Shown: one piece after another, positions 29,437 to 40,678 of the stretch
Layout: each line of letters opens with the position of its first letter
Numbering within the stretch: position 1 is the first letter of the stretch
Origin: Methylohalobius crimeensis 10Ki
GTDB taxonomy: Bacteria; Pseudomonadota; Gammaproteobacteria; Methylococcales; Methylothermaceae
Reading direction: 5' to 3'
DNA length: 64,000 nucleotides
NCBI RefSeq assembly: GCF_000421465.1
Contig: NZ_ATXB01000001.1
Span: forward strand, 620,001 to 684,000
Made by a program: the position numbers and the translations under genes
The notes under the pieces: generated by a model
What the model was told of the DNA's origin: nothing
What the model saw: the letters and a program-made list of their open reading frames with translations, nothing else
Databases searched by the model: none

Positions 29437-31533
29437 GTGGCACGTAAGACTCCAATCGATAGATATCGCAATATCGGCATCATGGCGCACATCGATGCCG
29501 GTAAGACGACCACCACCGAGCGCATCCTTTTTTATACCGGAGTGTCGCATAAAATCGGTGAAGTGCACGACGGCGCGGCGGTTATGGACTGGATGGAACA
29601 GGAGCAGGAGCGCGGCATTACCATTACCTCGGCGGCGACCACCTGCTTCTGGAACGGCATGGATCAACAGTTCCCTCAGCATCGTATCAACATCATCGAT
29701 ACCCCCGGGCACGTGGATTTCACCATCGAAGTCGAGCGTTCGCTGCGGGTTCTGGATGGCGCCTGCGCCGTATTTTGCGCGGTGGGCGGGGTCGAGCCCC
29801 AGTCTGAAACCGTTTGGCGGCAAGCGAATAAGTACGAAGTGCCGCGTCTGGCCTTTGTCAACAAGATGGATCGCCAGGGAGCCGACTATCTGCGCGTGAT
29901 CGATCAGATTCGCACGCGGCTGGGTGCATTTCCGGTTCCCATCCAATTGCCGATCGGGTCCGAAGATCATTTCCAGGGCGTGGTCGACCTGGTCAAAATG
30001 AAAGCCGTTTATTGGGACGAAGAAACCCTGGGTAACCGGTTCGAGGAAAAGGAGATTCCCGAAGAAATGGCGGCTCAGTGTGAGGAATGGCGCGAGAAGA
30101 TGGTCGAGGCGGCCGCCGAGGCCGACGAAGAATTGATGGAAAAGTATCTCGAGAACGGCGAGCTTTCGACTGAAGAGGTCAAGCGCGGTCTGCGTGCGCG
30201 CACTCTCGCCGGGGAGATCGTCCTGACCTTGTGCGGAACCGCCTTTAAGAATAAGGGCGTGCAGGCGCTGCTGGATGCGGTGATTGAATATCTCCCCTCG
30301 CCGGTGGAAGTTCGTTCGGTGGAAGGGGTGGATGAATCGGGTGAGACGGTGGTTCGTCGCGCCGACGACGAAGAGCCCTTCTCTGCGCTGGCTTTTAAGA
30401 TCGCTACCGACCCCTTCGTCGGCGCCTTGACCTTTTTCCGAGTCTATTCCGGTGTGGTCAATTCCGGGGATACGGTTTTCAATCCGCTCAAGCAGAAGCG
30501 CGAGCGGATCGGGCGCCTGGTACAGATGCACTCCAAGAACCGGGAAGAGGTCAAGGAAGTGCGCGCCGGCGACATCGCCGCCGCCATCGGCCTCAAAAGC
30601 GTGACCACGGGGGATACCTTGTGCGATCAGAAGAGCGTGGTGACGCTCGAGAAAATGGAGTTCCCCGAGCCGGTGATTTCGGTGGCGGTAGAGCCCAAAA
30701 CCAAGGCCGACCAGGAAAAAATGGGCGTAGCGCTGCAAAAGCTGGCGCAAGAGGATCCCTCCTTCCGCGTTCATACCGACGAGGAATCGGGTCAAACCAT
30801 CATCTCGGGCATGGGTGAGCTGCATCTGGAGATCATCGTCGACCGGATGAAGCGCGAGTTCAAGGTGGAAGCCAATGTGGGTGCGCCGCAGGTGGCCTAT
30901 CGGGAAACTATTCGCAGTACGGTCGAGCAGGAAGGCAAATTCGTTCGTCAGACCGGCGGCCGCGGTCAGTACGGTCATGTCTGGTTGCGCCTCGAGCCCC
31001 AAGAGCGTGGCGGCGGGTACGAGTTCGCCAATTCCATTGTCGGCGGCGTGGTGCCCAAAGATTATATCCCCGCGGTGGACAAAGGCATTCAGGAAGCCAT
31101 GGAGAGCGGCGTGCTGGCGGGATATCCGATGGTGGATATCAAAGCCACCCTGTATGACGGCTCCTACCATGATGTGGACTCCAATGAAATGGCGTTCAAG
31201 ATCGCCGGTTCCATGGCGTTCAAGGACGGCACCAAAAAAGCCAATCCGGTGTTGCTGGAACCGATCATGAAGGTCGAGGTGGTGACGCCCGAGGAATACA
31301 TGGGCGACGTGGTGGGCGACATCAACCGTCGGCGGGGTATGGTGCAAGGCATGGATGATACGCCTTCGGGCAAGGTGATTCGTTGTGAGGTTCCTTTGGC
31401 GGAGATGTTCGGATACGCCACCGATCTGCGTTCGCAGACCCAGGGGCGGGCGACTTACTCCATGCATTTCGAAAACTATCAGGAAGCCCCGGCGAACGTC
31501 GCCGAAGCGATTATCAAGAAAGCATCTGCGTAG
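29437..31533 (+). CDS. fusA: elongation factor G
   Basis: EF-G (698 residues) drives translocation and ribosome recycling. GTPase motifs are [27 protein letters not shown] and NKMD. The domain IV tip ([14 protein letters not shown]) and C-terminal [18 protein letters not shown] are canonical, indicating the classical fusA type. The start is a GTG ([14 protein letters not shown] follows), 28 bases after rpsG. Confidence 0.98.
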   Translation: MARKTPIDRYRNIGIMAHIDAGKTTTTERILFYTGVSHKIGEVHDGAAVMDWMEQEQERGITITSAATTCFWNGMDQQFPQHRINIIDTPGHVDFTIEVERSLRVLDGACAVFCAVGGVEPQSETVWRQANKYEVPRLAFVNKMDRQGADYLRVIDQIRTRLGAFPVPIQLPIGSEDHFQGVVDLVKMKAVYWDEETLGNRFEEKEIPEEMAAQCEEWREKMVEAAAEADEELMEKYLENGELSTEEVKRGLRARTLAGEIVLTLCGTAFKNKGVQALLDAVIEYLPSPVEVRSVEGVDESGETVVRRADDEEPFSALAFKIATDPFVGALTFFRVYSGVVNSGDTVFNPLKQKRERIGRLVQMHSKNREEVKEVRAGDIAAAIGLKSVTTGDTLCDQKSVVTLEKMEFPEPVISVAVEPKTKADQEKMGVALQKLAQEDPSFRVHTDEESGQTIISGMGELHLEIIVDRMKREFKVEANVGAPQVAYRETIRSTVEQEGKFVRQTGGRGQYGHVWLRLEPQERGGGYEFANSIVGGVVPKDYIPAVDKGIQEAMESGVLAGYPMVDIKATLYDGSYHDVDSNEMAFKIAGSMAFKDGTKKANPVLLEPIMKVEVVTPEEYMGDVVGDINRRRGMVQGMDDTPSGKVIRCEVPLAEMFGYATDLRSQTQGRATYSMHFENYQEAPANVAEAIIKKASA

Positions 31534-31570
31534 ACTCTGGGCAAATCAGAATTTTAAGTGAGGTGAAGTA

Positions 31571-32764
31571 GTGGCCAAGCAGAAGTTTGAGCGGACGAAG
31601 CCGCATGTGAATGTGGGGACGATTGGTCATGTGGACCATGGTAAGACGACGTTGACGGCGGCGTTGACGAAGATGTCGGCGGAGACCTATCAGGGGGCGG
31701 AGTTTCGGGCATACGACCAGATTGACAACGCGCCGGAAGAGCGGGAGCGAGGGATCACGATTGCCACGGCGCACGTGGAGTACGAGACCTCGAATCGCCA
31801 CTACGCGCACGTGGACTGCCCGGGTCACGCGGACTACGTGAAGAACATGATCACCGGGGCGGCGCAGATGGACGGCGCGATTCTGGTGGTATCGGCGGCG
31901 GACGGACCGATGCCGCAGACGCGGGAACACATTCTCCTGGCGCGTCAGGTGGGCGTGCCGTGCATCGTGGTCTACCTGAACAAGGCGGACATGGTGGACG
32001 ACGAAGAACTGCTGGAGCTGGTGGAAATGGAAGTTCGGGAGCTTTTGAGCCAATACGAATTTCCCGGCGACGACGTGCCGGTGACCATCGGCAGCGCCTT
32101 GAAAGCCCTGGAAGGGGATCAAAGCGACATCGGCGTGCCGTCGATCATCAAGCTGATGGAGTCGATGGACGAATACATTCCCGAGCCCGAGCGGCCGGTG
32201 GACCAGCCCTTCCTGATGCCGATCGAAGACGTGTTTTCCATCTCCGGCCGTGGCACCGTGGTGACCGGTCGCGTGGAACGCGGCAAAGTCCGAGTGGGCG
32301 ACGAAATTGAAATCGTGGGGATCAAGGACACCACCAAGACCACCGTGACCGGCGTGGAAATGTTCCGCAAGCTGCTGGACGAAGGGGTGGCCGGGGACAA
32401 CGTGGGGGTGCTGCTCCGGGGCACCAAGCGTGACGAAGTGGAGCGCGGCCAAGTGCTGGCCAAGCCCGCCAGCATCACCCCGCACACCCATTTTGAAGCG
32501 GAAGTCTACGTGTTGTCGAAGGAAGAAGGCGGACGCCACACCCCGTTTTTCAACGGCTATCGGCCGCAATTCTACTTCCGGACCACGGACGTGACCGGCT
32601 CGGTGGATTTGCCGGAAGGGGTTGAAATGGTGATGCCCGGAGACAATGTGAAGATCACGGTGAGACTGATTGCCCCGATTGCGATGGAGGACGGGTTGCG
32701 GTTTGCGATCCGGGAAGGCGGTCGGACCGTCGGTGCCGGCGTCGTCTCCAAAATCATCGAGTAA
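31571..32764 (+). CDS. tuf: elongation factor Tu, copy 2
   Basis: This second EF-Tu gene encodes the same 397 residues as the copy at 15050-16243. It starts with GTG instead of ATG and differs at about six silent sites. Similarity stops right at the stop codon and just before the start, so only the coding region is shared. It is the last gene of the str operon and lies 5 bases before rpsJ, so str and S10 genes are probably co-transcribed. Confidence 0.98.
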   Translation: MAKQKFERTKPHVNVGTIGHVDHGKTTLTAALTKMSAETYQGAEFRAYDQIDNAPEERERGITIATAHVEYETSNRHYAHVDCPGHADYVKNMITGAAQMDGAILVVSAADGPMPQTREHILLARQVGVPCIVVYLNKADMVDDEELLELVEMEVRELLSQYEFPGDDVPVTIGSALKALEGDQSDIGVPSIIKLMESMDEYIPEPERPVDQPFLMPIEDVFSISGRGTVVTGRVERGKVRVGDEIEIVGIKDTTKTTVTGVEMFRKLLDEGVAGDNVGVLLRGTKRDEVERGQVLAKPASITPHTHFEAEVYVLSKEEGGRHTPFFNGYRPQFYFRTTDVTGSVDLPEGVEMVMPGDNVKITVRLIAPIAMEDGLRFAIREGGRTVGAGVVSKIIE

Positions 32765-32769
32765 AGCTC

Positions 32770-33084
32770 ATGGATAAGCGACAACGTATTCGAATTCGGT
32801 TGAAAGGGTTCGACCATCGCCTGGTCGAGCAATCCACCTATGAGATTGTCGAGACTGCGAAGCGGACCGGGGCCCAGGTGTTGGGCCCCATCCCTCTGCC
32901 GACCAGAAAAGAACGATATACGCTCCTGATTTCGCCGCACGTCAATAAGGATGCGCGGGACCAATACGAAATCAGAACTCATAAGCGGTTGATCGATATC
33001 GTCGAGCCGACCGACAAAACGGTCGATGCGCTGATGAAGCTGGACTTGGCGGCCGGTGTCGACGTGCAAATTAAGTTGAATTGA
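32770..33084 (+). CDS. rpsJ: 30S ribosomal protein S10 (NusE)
   Basis: S10 (104 residues) is a 30S head protein and also the transcription factor NusE, which pairs with NusB and Nus[32 protein letters not shown] and the loop [19 protein letters not shown] are diagnostic. With only 5 bases after tuf there is no room for the long L4-responsive leader found in E. coli. Confidence 0.97.
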   Translation: MDKRQRIRIRLKGFDHRLVEQSTYEIVETAKRTGAQVLGPIPLPTRKERYTLLISPHVNKDARDQYEIRTHKRLIDIVEPTDKTVDALMKLDLAAGVDVQIKLN

Positions 33085-33095
33085 GGAAGCTTGCC

Positions 33096-33734
33096 ATGGC
33101 GATTGGATTAGTCGGGCGCAAATACGGAATGACCCGCGTGTTTACCGAGGATGGAAAGTCCGTGCCGGTAACCGTGGTTCAAGTGGAGGAAAATCGTGTT
33201 ACCCAGTTGCGGACCTTGGAGCGCGACGGTTATCGGGCGGTACAGGTCACCACGGGCAATCGGAAGCCTTCACGTCTCCCCAAGCCGGAAGCCGGTCACT
33301 TCGCCAAGGTCGGCGTCGAACCGGGGCGCAACTGTTGGGAATTCCGCATGGAAGACGGCGAAGGGGAAGGGTTGGAAGTCGGTTCCGCCTTCGGCGTGGA
33401 TGTCTTCGAGGAAGGTCAGTACGTGGATGTTTCCGGCCTGACGCTGGGGAAAGGATTTGCCGGAACCATTAAGCGCCACAATTTTAGAAGCCAGGATGCG
33501 ACCCACGGGAACTCCGTGTCCCACAGGGTGCCGGGTTCGATCGGTCAAAACCAAACCCCGGGTAAAGTCTTTAAAGGCAAGAAAATGGCCGGACGCATGG
33601 GTAATGTCCGTCGGACGGTGCAGAATCTGCAGGTGGTGTCCGTGGACAAGGAGCGGAGCCTGCTCTTGATTAAAGGCGCAATCCCCGGCCATAAAGGCGC
33701 CGATGTTTTTGTCCGGCCCGCGGTAAAGAAGTAA
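33096..33734 (+). CDS. rplC: 50S ribosomal protein L3
   Basis: L3 (212 residues) reaches the peptidyl-transferase centre. [30 protein letters not shown]-like segment ([20 protein letters not shown]) and the [15 protein letters not shown] tail are typical; the Gln after TPGKVFKGK region is the type methylated by PrmB. The ATG at 33096 follows GAGGAAG; an in-frame TTG at 33081 overlaps the rpsJ stop and is less likely. Confidence 0.96.
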   Translation: MAIGLVGRKYGMTRVFTEDGKSVPVTVVQVEENRVTQLRTLERDGYRAVQVTTGNRKPSRLPKPEAGHFAKVGVEPGRNCWEFRMEDGEGEGLEVGSAFGVDVFEEGQYVDVSGLTLGKGFAGTIKRHNFRSQDATHGNSVSHRVPGSIGQNQTPGKVFKGKKMAGRMGNVRRTVQNLQVVSVDKERSLLLIKGAIPGHKGADVFVRPAVKK

Positions 33735-33746
33735 GCAGGAAAAGCC

Positions 33747-34379
33747 ATGAGTGTTGAAATTCCAGTCATCAGCGAGAAGGATTCCGCGCAACCGGTACCG
33801 GTATCGGGGGACGTGTTCGGGTACGAGTATAACGAGGCCCTGGTCTACCAATTGGTGACCACCTATCTGAATAATGGCCGTACCGGAACGAAGGCCCAGA
33901 AAAACCGTTCCGCCGTTAGCGGAGGGGGTAAAAAGCCTTGGCGCCAAAAAGGCACCGGTCGGGCTCGTGCGGGGACTATTCGCAGTCCGTTGTGGCGCGG
34001 GGGTGGAGCCACCTTTGCCGCATCGCCCCGTGAGTACCACATGAAGTTGAATAAAAAAATGTACCGGACGGGAATGCGGACCATCGTGTCGGAATTGCTG
34101 CGTCAAAGCCGGCTGCAGGTGAGTGCAGACTTGATTCCGGCGGAACCCAAAACGAAGCTGGTTGCAGAGAAGCTGAAGGATTACGGTCTGCTTGCGGAGC
34201 GGCAACGTGTTCTGATCCTGGTGGATCGGAAGGATCCCATGCTCACCTTGGCAGTGAGGAATATTCCGGATATCCAGGTAAGCGAAGCCGGCCGGGTCGA
34301 TCCGGTGTCCTTGGTGGCGGCGGACAAGGTGGTGGTGACATCGGCTGCGGCGAAGGTATTAGAGGAGCGCTTGGGATGA
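33747..34379 (+). CDS. rplD: 50S ribosomal protein L4
   Basis: L4 (210 residues) lines the exit tunnel; in E. coli it also represses the S10 operon. The tunnel loop [25 protein letters not shown] is split here as [20 protein letters not shown] and [14 protein letters not shown], and lacks obvious macrolide-resistance changes. Its stop overlaps the rplW ATG by 4 bases. Confidence 0.97.
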   Translation: MSVEIPVISEKDSAQPVPVSGDVFGYEYNEALVYQLVTTYLNNGRTGTKAQKNRSAVSGGGKKPWRQKGTGRARAGTIRSPLWRGGGATFAASPREYHMKLNKKMYRTGMRTIVSELLRQSRLQVSADLIPAEPKTKLVAEKLKDYGLLAERQRVLILVDRKDPMLTLAVRNIPDIQVSEAGRVDPVSLVAADKVVVTSAAAKVLEERLG

Positions 34380-34669
34380 ATCAGTTGGCATTGATGAAAG
34401 TCTTGCTGGCGCCCGTCATTTCGGAAAAGAGCACGGGGCTGGCGGACAACGAGAACAGATTTGTATTCAAAGTACGTAAGGACGCCACCAAGCTTCAGGT
34501 GAGAAAAGCGGTTGAGCTGATGTTCGAAGTGGAAGTCGATTCGGTTCAGTTGTTGAACATGAAGGGCAAGGCCAAGCGATTCGGGCGACTGGCGGGCAAG
34601 CGGTCCGACTGGAAAAAAGCATACGTGCGATTGAAGCCGGGCCACGAAATCGATCTCTCGATTTCTTGA
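34376..34669 (+). CDS. rplW: 50S ribosomal protein L23
   Basis: L23 (97 residues) lies at the tunnel exit and docks trigger factor and [35 protein letters not shown] and the basic loop [20 protein letters not shown] are typical. Confidence 0.96.
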   Translation: MNQLALMKVLLAPVISEKSTGLADNENRFVFKVRKDATKLQVRKAVELMFEVEVDSVQLLNMKGKAKRFGRLAGKRSDWKKAYVRLKPGHEIDLSIS

Positions 34670-34706
34670 TGGTCTGACGATAAGTATTGAGTTAAGGGAA
34701 CAGATC

Positions 34707-35534
34707 ATGGCAATTGTCAAAAGCAAGCCGACTTCTCCGGGGCGTCGTTATTCCGTCCGCGTCAAAACCGGAGAATTGCACAAGGGCGATCCGTACGAGC
34801 CCCTGGTGGAAAAGCTGTCCAAGTCGGGCGGTCGCAACAATGCGGGTCGAATCTCCACCCGTCATCAGGGAGGCGGGCATAAACGGCGTTATCGCGTCAT
34901 CGATTTCAAACGCGATAAAACCGGGGTGCCGGGGAAAGTGGAGCGGCTGGAATACGATCCCAATCGAACCGCCCATTTGGCACTCATTTTGTATCGCGAC
35001 GGCGAACGGCGCTACATTGTTGCGCCCAAGGGCTTGCAGGTCGGCGACGAGATCCTTTCCGATCGGGAAACCCCGGTCAAGGCGGGCAACTCGATGCCGC
35101 TGCGCAATGTTCCGGTGGGTACCCACATTCATTGCGTTGAAATGAAGCCGGGGAAAGGTGCCCAGTTGGCGCGCAGCGCCGGTGCGTCGGTTCAGCTGCT
35201 GGCAAAGGAAGGGGTGTACGCCACTTTACGGCTACGTTCCGGTGAAATGCGCAAAGTTCACATCGACTGCCGGGCGGTGATCGGCGAAGTCGGCAATTCA
35301 GAGCACAGCCTGATTGCTTTGGGGAAAGCGGGAGCAAGCCGCTGGCGTGGCCGGCGTCCCACCGTGCGCGGTGTGGCCATGAACCCGGTGGACCATCCCC
35401 ACGGCGGCGGTGAAGGTCGGAATAAAGGCAAGCACCCCACTTCCCCTTGGGGGCAGCCGACCAAGGGTGCCAAGACTCGTCGCAACAAACGCACCGACGC
35501 GATGATTGTACGGCGGCGGAAGACGAAGAAGTAA
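34707..35534 (+). CDS. rplB: 50S ribosomal protein L2
   Basis: L2 (275 residues) supports subunit association and peptidyl transfer. [20 protein letters not shown] near the N terminus and [20 protein letters not shown] near the C terminus, with the essential histidine, are intact. Confidence 0.97.
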   Translation: MAIVKSKPTSPGRRYSVRVKTGELHKGDPYEPLVEKLSKSGGRNNAGRISTRHQGGGHKRRYRVIDFKRDKTGVPGKVERLEYDPNRTAHLALILYRDGERRYIVAPKGLQVGDEILSDRETPVKAGNSMPLRNVPVGTHIHCVEMKPGKGAQLARSAGASVQLLAKEGVYATLRLRSGEMRKVHIDCRAVIGEVGNSEHSLIALGKAGASRWRGRRPTVRGVAMNPVDHPHGGGEGRNKGKHPTSPWGQPTKGAKTRRNKRTDAMIVRRRKTKK

Positions 35535-35557
35535 GTTTACGTTGAGAGGATAAGCCA

Positions 35558-35830
35558 GTGCCACGTTCGGTAAAGAAAGGTCCGTTCATCGATCATCATC
35601 TGATGAAAAAGGTCGAGCAATCGATCGAAAGCAAAAGTAAGAAACCGATTAAAACTTGGTCTCGGCGTTCCATGATCATGCCCGAAATGATCGGTCTGAC
35701 GATCGCCGTCCATAATGGTCGCCAACATGTTCCGGTATTGATTTCCGAAAACATGGTAGGGCATAAATTGGGAGAGTTTGCTCCGACCCGCAGCTATCGC
35801 GGTCATGCGGCAGACAAGAAATCAAGATAA
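35558..35830 (+). CDS. rpsS: 30S ribosomal protein S19
   Basis: S19 (90 residues) binds 16S rRNA in the 30S head. [39 protein letters not shown] and [16 protein letters not shown] are diagnostic. It starts with GTG after AGAGGATAAG. Confidence 0.97.
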   Translation: MPRSVKKGPFIDHHLMKKVEQSIESKSKKPIKTWSRRSMIMPEMIGLTIAVHNGRQHVPVLISENMVGHKLGEFAPTRSYRGHAADKKSR

Positions 35831-35844
35831 AGGGTGATGTCGCA

Positions 35845-36180
35845 ATGGAAGTAGCAGCAAAATTGCGTTACGCGCGGGTTTCTGCCCAGAAATGTCGTTT
35901 AACGGCCGATCAGATCCGCGGACTGTCGGTGGATCAGGCATTGGATGCCTTGCGGTTCAGCAACAAGAAGGCGGCGGCATTGGTCAGAAAGGTACTGGAA
36001 TCGGCTATCGCCAACGCCGAGCACAACGAAGGCCTGGATGTGGACGAGCTGAAAGTTTCCACGATTCAAGTGGACGAAGGGCCGACCATGAAGCGTTTTA
36101 AGGCGCGGGCGAAAGGGCGCGCCAGCCAGATTCTGAAACGTACCTGTCATATCACCGTCAAAGTAGCTGAAAGCGAGTAA
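35845..36180 (+). CDS. rplV: 50S ribosomal protein L22
   Basis: L22 (111 residues) lines the exit tunnel. [19 protein letters not shown] and the beta-hairpin region [18 protein letters not shown] are typical, without the deletions known from macrolide-resistant mutants. Confidence 0.97.
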   Translation: MEVAAKLRYARVSAQKCRLTADQIRGLSVDQALDALRFSNKKAAALVRKVLESAIANAEHNEGLDVDELKVSTIQVDEGPTMKRFKARAKGRASQILKRTCHITVKVAESE

Positions 36181-36182
36181 TT

Positions 36183-36836
36183 ATGGGACATAAAGTTCAT
36201 CCAATTGGGATACGGCTGGGAAATATCAAGGATTGGAATTCGCGCTGGTACGCCAATTCCAAGAACTATCCCGTGCTTCTGCACCAGGATCTGGAAGTGC
36301 GTGGTTTCATCAAACAACGGCTGGCTCACGCATCGGTAAGCCGTATCCAAATCAACCGCGCCGCGAATAACGCCCAGATCACCATTCACACTGCCCGGCC
36401 CGGTCTGGTCATCGGCAAGAAAGGAGCGGATATCGATCAATTGCGTCGGGAAGTCGCTTCCAAATTGCGGATTCCTCTCCAGATCAATGTGGAAGAGATT
36501 CGCAAGCCGGAGCTCGATGCGCAATTGGTGGCTGAAGGCGTAGCGCAGCAATTGGAGAAACGGATTATGTTCCGTCGGGCGATGAAACGCGCCGTGCAAA
36601 ATACCATGCGCCTGGGAGCCGAAGGCATCAAAATCAACGTGGGCGGCCGGTTGAATGGGGCGGAAATCGCCCGAAGCGAATGGTACCGAGAAGGACGAGT
36701 GCCCTTGCATACTTTGCGGGCGGATATCGATTACGGCTTCGCCGAGGCGCAAACCACCTACGGGGTGATCGGCGTCAAGGTTTGGATCTTCAAGGGCGAA
36801 GTGTTCGAGCAGACCGCTCGGTCCGAAGGAAAATAG
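36183..36836 (+). CDS. rpsC: 30S ribosomal protein S3
   Basis: S3 (217 residues) is part of the mRNA entry channel. [20 protein letters not shown], the KH-domain [18 protein letters not shown], and [20 protein letters not shown] are canonical. It starts 2 bases after rplV. It lacks the longer basic tail of the E. coli protein (233 residues). Confidence 0.97.
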   Translation: MGHKVHPIGIRLGNIKDWNSRWYANSKNYPVLLHQDLEVRGFIKQRLAHASVSRIQINRAANNAQITIHTARPGLVIGKKGADIDQLRREVASKLRIPLQINVEEIRKPELDAQLVAEGVAQQLEKRIMFRRAMKRAVQNTMRLGAEGIKINVGGRLNGAEIARSEWYREGRVPLHTLRADIDYGFAEAQTTYGVIGVKVWIFKGEVFEQTARSEGK

Positions 36837-36851
36837 TTTAAGGAGTGCGGC

Positions 36852-37265
36852 ATGCTTCAGCCTAAACGAACCAAATATCGGAAACAGCAGAAAGGCCGGA
36901 ACACGGGTCTGGCGCTACGCGGCAACAAGGTGAGCTTCGGCGAATACGGTCTCAAAGCGACTGGCCGGGGCCGCATTACCTCGCGTCAAATCGAGGCGGC
37001 ACGGCGGGCGATTACCCGACATGTGCGCCGGGGCGGAAAGCTGTGGATTCGGGTATTTCCGGATAAGCCGATCAGCAAAAAACCCTTGGAAGTCCGAATG
37101 GGGAAAGGTAAAGGCAGCGTGGAGTACTGGGTGGCCGAGGTGAAGCCCGGGATGATGCTGTATGAAATCGAGGGTATTCCCGAAGACGTTGCCCGGGAGG
37201 CGTTCCGGTTGGCGTCGGCCAAATTGCCGGTGAAAACCATATTTTCTGTGCGGACGGTGATGTGA
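36852..37265 (+). CDS. rplP: 50S ribosomal protein L16
   Basis: L16 (137 residues) organises the A-site tRNA region of 23S r[38 protein letters not shown] and [20 protein letters not shown] are diagnostic. The Arg hydroxylated by YcfD in E. coli (in the VRMGKGKG region) is conserved. The stop overlaps the rpmC start. Confidence 0.97.
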   Translation: MLQPKRTKYRKQQKGRNTGLALRGNKVSFGEYGLKATGRGRITSRQIEAARRAITRHVRRGGKLWIRVFPDKPISKKPLEVRMGKGKGSVEYWVAEVKPGMMLYEIEGIPEDVAREAFRLASAKLPVKTIFSVRTVM

Positions 37266-37456
37266 TGAAGGCGAGCGAGTTGCGAGAAAAGAATCAAGAG
37301 GAGCTGCAAGGTCTGTTAACGGATCTGCATAAAGAATATTTCAATCTGACCATGCAGAAGGGCACCGGTGCTTTGAGCCAGCCGGATCAATTGAAGACAG
37401 TCCGCCGCGATATGGCGCGGGTTAAGACGATATTGGGCGAAATGGCGAGAGCATAA
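37265..37456 (+). CDS. rpmC: 50S ribosomal protein L29
   Basis: L29 is a 63-residue two-helix protein at the tunnel exit next to L23. [18 protein letters not shown] and [17 protein letters not shown] are typical. The ATG at 37265 shares one base with the rplP stop (TGATG). Confidence 0.96.
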   Translation: MKASELREKNQEELQGLLTDLHKEYFNLTMQKGTGALSQPDQLKTVRRDMARVKTILGEMARA

Positions 37457-37460
37457 AGAT

Positions 37461-37721
37461 ATGAGCGAGAATCAGGAAAAATTGCGGACACTGGTCGGCC
37501 GAGTGGTCAGCGACAGAATGGACAAGACCGTCACGGTCCACGTGGAGCGCATGGTCAAGCACCCCTTGTACGGAAAATATATCAAGCGCTCCACTAAATT
37601 GCTCGCCCACGACGAAGACAATCAGTGCCGGGCAGGCGATCGGGTCGCCATTACTTCTTGCCGCCCATTGTCGAAGCGTAAGGCATGGACGCTGGTCAAG
37701 GTTTTGGAAAAAGCGAAATGA
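37461..37721 (+). CDS. rpsQ: 30S ribosomal protein S17
   Basis: S17 (86 residues) is an OB-fold 16S rRNA-binding protein. [20 protein letters not shown] and [20 protein letters not shown] are diagnostic. Confidence 0.97.
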   Translation: MSENQEKLRTLVGRVVSDRMDKTVTVHVERMVKHPLYGKYIKRSTKLLAHDEDNQCRAGDRVAITSCRPLSKRKAWTLVKVLEKAK

Positions 37722-37755
37722 AGCCTGATATCGAGGCGGGAGAAGGGGAGCAATC

Positions 37756-38124
37756 ATGATCCAGATGCAGACAAAGCTCGAAGTGGCGGATAACAGCGGT
37801 GCCAAGAAAGTACAATGCATTAAAGTATTGGGCGGGTCGCATCGACGTTACGCCAATATCGGCGACATCATTAAGATCAGTGTGAAAGACGCAATACCGC
37901 GCGGCCGGGTAAAGAAAGGCGATGTTTACCACGCGGTGGTGGTGCGGACCAAAAAGGGGGTTCGTCGCCCCGACGGTTCGCTGATTCGATTCGATACGAA
38001 TGCGGCGGTGTTGCTTAATACTCAAATGCAGCCCATCGGTACTCGTATTTTTGGACCGGTGACTCGTGAACTCCGGACTGAGCGGTTCATGAAGATCATA
38101 TCACTGGCTCCGGAAGTACTGTAA
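37756..38124 (+). CDS. rplN: 50S ribosomal protein L14
   Basis: L14 (122 residues) lies at the subunit interface. [39 protein letters not shown] and [20 protein letters not shown] match the family closely. It opens the spc group of genes. Confidence 0.98.
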   Translation: MIQMQTKLEVADNSGAKKVQCIKVLGGSHRRYANIGDIIKISVKDAIPRGRVKKGDVYHAVVVRTKKGVRRPDGSLIRFDTNAAVLLNTQMQPIGTRIFGPVTRELRTERFMKIISLAPEVL

Positions 38125-38142
38125 GCAGGTAGGTTCAAGGAA

Positions 38143-38460
38143 ATGCGTAAAATCAAGAAAGGCGACGAAATCATCGTAGTGGCCGGTAAGGACAAGGGTA
38201 AACGCGGAACGGTTCGGCGGGTTCTGGAGAATAATCGCCTGGTCGTGGAAGGCGTGAACGTGGCGAAAAAGCATCAGAAGCCAATGCCGTCGCGTGGGAT
38301 TACCGGTGGAATTGTCGAAAAGGAAATGCCCATTCACGTTTCCAATGTGGCCATTTTCAATGCCCAGACTGAAAAGGCCGACCGGGTTGGTTTTCGTTTC
38401 TTAGAAGATGGCCGCAAGGTGCGTTTTTTCAAATCCACCAACGAAGTGATTGACGTCTAA
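38143..38460 (+). CDS. rplX: 50S ribosomal protein L24
   Basis: L24 (105 residues) initiates 50S assembly. The KOW segment [20 protein letters not shown] and [13 protein letters not shown] are diagnostic. Confidence 0.97.
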   Translation: MRKIKKGDEIIVVAGKDKGKRGTVRRVLENNRLVVEGVNVAKKHQKPMPSRGITGGIVEKEMPIHVSNVAIFNAQTEKADRVGFRFLEDGRKVRFFKSTNEVIDV

Positions 38461-38470
38461 GGGCAGTGGT

Positions 38471-39016
38471 ATGGCTAAATCGAGATTAGAAACGGAATAC
38501 AAAGAACGAATCGTGCCGGAGCTGGTCAAGCGATTCGGCTACAAGTCTGTGATGCAGGCGCCGCAGATCACTAAAATCACCCTCAACATGGGCTTGGGCG
38601 CTGCGGTCACCGACAAGAAAATCATCGATAACGCACTTCAAGATTTGGCCTTGATTGCCGGTCAGAAAGGTGTGGTCACACGCGCGCGCAAATCGATCGC
38701 GGGTTTCAAGATTCGCGAAGGCATGCCGATCGGCTGCAAAGTGACGTTGCGTCGTGAACGGATGTATGAATTTCTAGATCGTTTGATCAATGTGTCGATT
38801 CCCCGAATCAGGGATTTTCGTGGTCTGAGTCCGAAGTCCTTCGACGCGCGCGGCAACTATACAATGGGGGTCAAGGAGCAGATCATTTTCCCGGAAATCG
38901 ATTACGATAAGATCGACGCGCTGCGGGGAATGGATATTACGATTACTACTAGTGCGCAAACCGATGAAGAAGGGCGCGCACTACTTGAGATGTTTAATTT
39001 CCCATTTAGGAGCTGA
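38471..39016 (+). CDS. rplE: 50S ribosomal protein L5
   Basis: L5 (181 residues) binds 5S rRNA and contacts P-site t[41 protein letters not shown] and [20 protein letters not shown] are typical. The ATG at 38471 is chosen over an in-frame codon at 38450 that lies inside rplX. In E. coli the S8 repressor site of the spc operon lies at this junction; I cannot verify it by eye. Confidence 0.97.
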   Translation: MAKSRLETEYKERIVPELVKRFGYKSVMQAPQITKITLNMGLGAAVTDKKIIDNALQDLALIAGQKGVVTRARKSIAGFKIREGMPIGCKVTLRRERMYEFLDRLINVSIPRIRDFRGLSPKSFDARGNYTMGVKEQIIFPEIDYDKIDALRGMDITITTSAQTDEEGRALLEMFNFPFRS

Positions 39017-39021
39017 GTTTA

Positions 39022-39327
39022 ATGGCTAAGAAATCCATGGTTGCGCGGGAACAGCGGCGTCGGAAATTGGCGGCCAAATACGCTGCCAAGCGAGCCGAAT
39101 TGAGAGCAATCCTGAAGGATCCCGAGGCTTCGTTTGAGGCCAAAATGGAAGCCCAAACGAAGTTGCAGCAACTGCCACGCGATTCCAGTCCGGTGCGGGT
39201 GCATAACCGCTGCGTGCTGACCGGTCGTCCCCATGGGTTTTACCGCAAGTTCGGCCTGGGACGGAATAAACTCCGGGAATTGGCGATGCGTGGAGATGTG
39301 CCGGGCGTCACCAAAGCAAGCTGGTAA
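39022..39327 (+). CDS. rpsN: 30S ribosomal protein S14 (zinc-free type)
   Basis: S14 (101 residues) is the longer form without the CxxC zinc motifs. [19 protein letters not shown] and [20 protein letters not shown] are diagnostic. The single Cys confirms the C-minus class. Confidence 0.97.
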   Translation: MAKKSMVAREQRRRKLAAKYAAKRAELRAILKDPEASFEAKMEAQTKLQQLPRDSSPVRVHNRCVLTGRPHGFYRKFGLGRNKLRELAMRGDVPGVTKASW

Positions 39328-39339
39328 GAGGGCGGAAGT

Positions 39340-39735
39340 ATGAGTATGAGCGATCCGATCGCGGATATGTTGACGCGCATCCGGAATGCGCAAATGGTCG
39401 GTAAAGCGACCGTGGCAATGCAGTCGTCGAAGCTGAAAGAGGCGATTTGCCGGGTGCTTGCGGATGAAGGATACATTGAGGATTTTGGCGTCGAGCGCGA
39501 CGGCGGAAAAGCGACCTTAACCGTGAAGTTGAAATATTTCGAGGGCCAGCCGGTGATCGAAAGCATTCAACGGTACAGCAAGCTTGGACGTAGGATTTAC
39601 CGGGGTAAGGGTGAACTGCCCAAGGTGCAAGGTGGACTAGGCGTTGCCGTGGTTTCCACCTCGCAAGGCGTGATGACCGATAAGACTGCGCGTAAGCAGG
39701 GAATCGGCGGCGAAGTGATTTGTATCGTTTCCTGA
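39340..39735 (+). CDS. rpsH: 30S ribosomal protein S8
   Basis: S8 (131 residues) binds 16S helix 21 and, in E. coli, represses the spc operon. [18 protein letters not shown] and [20 protein letters not shown] are typical. The first of two possible ATG codons (39340, 39346) is chosen because the E. coli protein also begins MSM. Confidence 0.97.
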   Translation: MSMSDPIADMLTRIRNAQMVGKATVAMQSSKLKEAICRVLADEGYIEDFGVERDGGKATLTVKLKYFEGQPVIESIQRYSKLGRRIYRGKGELPKVQGGLGVAVVSTSQGVMTDKTARKQGIGGEVICIVS

Positions 39736-39759
39736 TCTGGGGCAAGGATTGAGAGCACT

Positions 39760-40293
39760 ATGTCCAGAATAGCAAATAAACCAATTACCATTCCCCAAGG
39801 GGTGGAAGTAAAACTTCAGGGCCAGGATCTCTCGGTCAAGGGCGCGAAGGGCAATTTATCATGGCGGGTCCACGATTCGGTGGAGGTGCAGATCGAAGAT
39901 CAGGTGATCCAGCTGCAAGCACGCCTGAATGCCCAGCAGGCCGTGGCGATGGCCGGCACCATGCGGGCGTTGATCAACAATATGGTGACCGGGGTCAGCC
40001 AGGGTTTCGAAAGAAAACTGTTACTGCAAGGCGTGGGCTATCGCGCCCAAGTGCAAGGCAAGAAATTGAACTTGACCGTGGGCTTTTCCCACCCGGTGGT
40101 TTACGAAGCACCCGACGGAATCACCCTTGAAGCCCCCAGCCAAACGGAAATCGCCGTCAAAGGCGCTGATAAGCAAAAAGTGGGGCAGGTGGCAGCGGAG
40201 ATTCGCGCCTATCGACCCCCCGAGCCTTACAAGGGCAAAGGGATTCGATATGCTGACGAACATGTAGTCAGGAAAGAAGCGAAGAAGAAATAG
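39760..40293 (+). CDS. rplF: 50S ribosomal protein L6
   Basis: L6 (177 residues) is near the factor-binding site. [38 protein letters not shown] and [16 protein letters not shown] are diagnostic. Confidence 0.97.
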   Translation: MSRIANKPITIPQGVEVKLQGQDLSVKGAKGNLSWRVHDSVEVQIEDQVIQLQARLNAQQAVAMAGTMRALINNMVTGVSQGFERKLLLQGVGYRAQVQGKKLNLTVGFSHPVVYEAPDGITLEAPSQTEIAVKGADKQKVGQVAAEIRAYRPPEPYKGKGIRYADEHVVRKEAKKK

Positions 40294-40309
40294 TAGAGGT
40301 ATATAACCC

Positions 40310-40663
40310 ATGGATAAGAAAGCATCGCGTATGCGGCGTGCGGCGAAGTCCAGAGGACGTATTCACCGCTTGGGCGTTCACCGTTTGACGGTGCATCGGA
40401 CGCCTAAACATATTTACGCGCAGATTACGACGGCGGATGGTGCCAAAGTATTGGCGAGTGCCGCGACGGTGCAAGCTGAAATTCGGGGTAAGGTTAAAAA
40501 TACCGGGAATGTCGAGGCTGCCCAGGCGGTGGGTGCGGCGATCGCGGAACAAGCGGTATCCGCCGGTATCGAGAAAGTTGCTTTCGATCGCTCCGGATTT
40601 TTGTTTCACGGTCGAGTCAAGGCTTTGGCGGAGGCTGCTCGTGAGGGCGGTTTGAGGTTTTAG
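40310..40663 (+). CDS. rplR: 50S ribosomal protein L18
   Basis: L18 (117 residues) binds 5S rRNA with L5 and L25. The Arg/Lys-rich N terminus [32 protein letters not shown], and [20 protein letters not shown] are typical. Confidence 0.97.
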   Translation: MDKKASRMRRAAKSRGRIHRLGVHRLTVHRTPKHIYAQITTADGAKVLASAATVQAEIRGKVKNTGNVEAAQAVGAAIAEQAVSAGIEKVAFDRSGFLFHGRVKALAEAAREGGLRF

Positions 40664-40678
40664 GAGCAGAGATAAGTT

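Noticed and set aside
31571-32764. Second tuf as an assembly duplication
   Set aside because: The flanks are unique and match the two known genomic homes of tuf, the start codons differ, and silent differences are scattered. Real duplicate genes explain this better.
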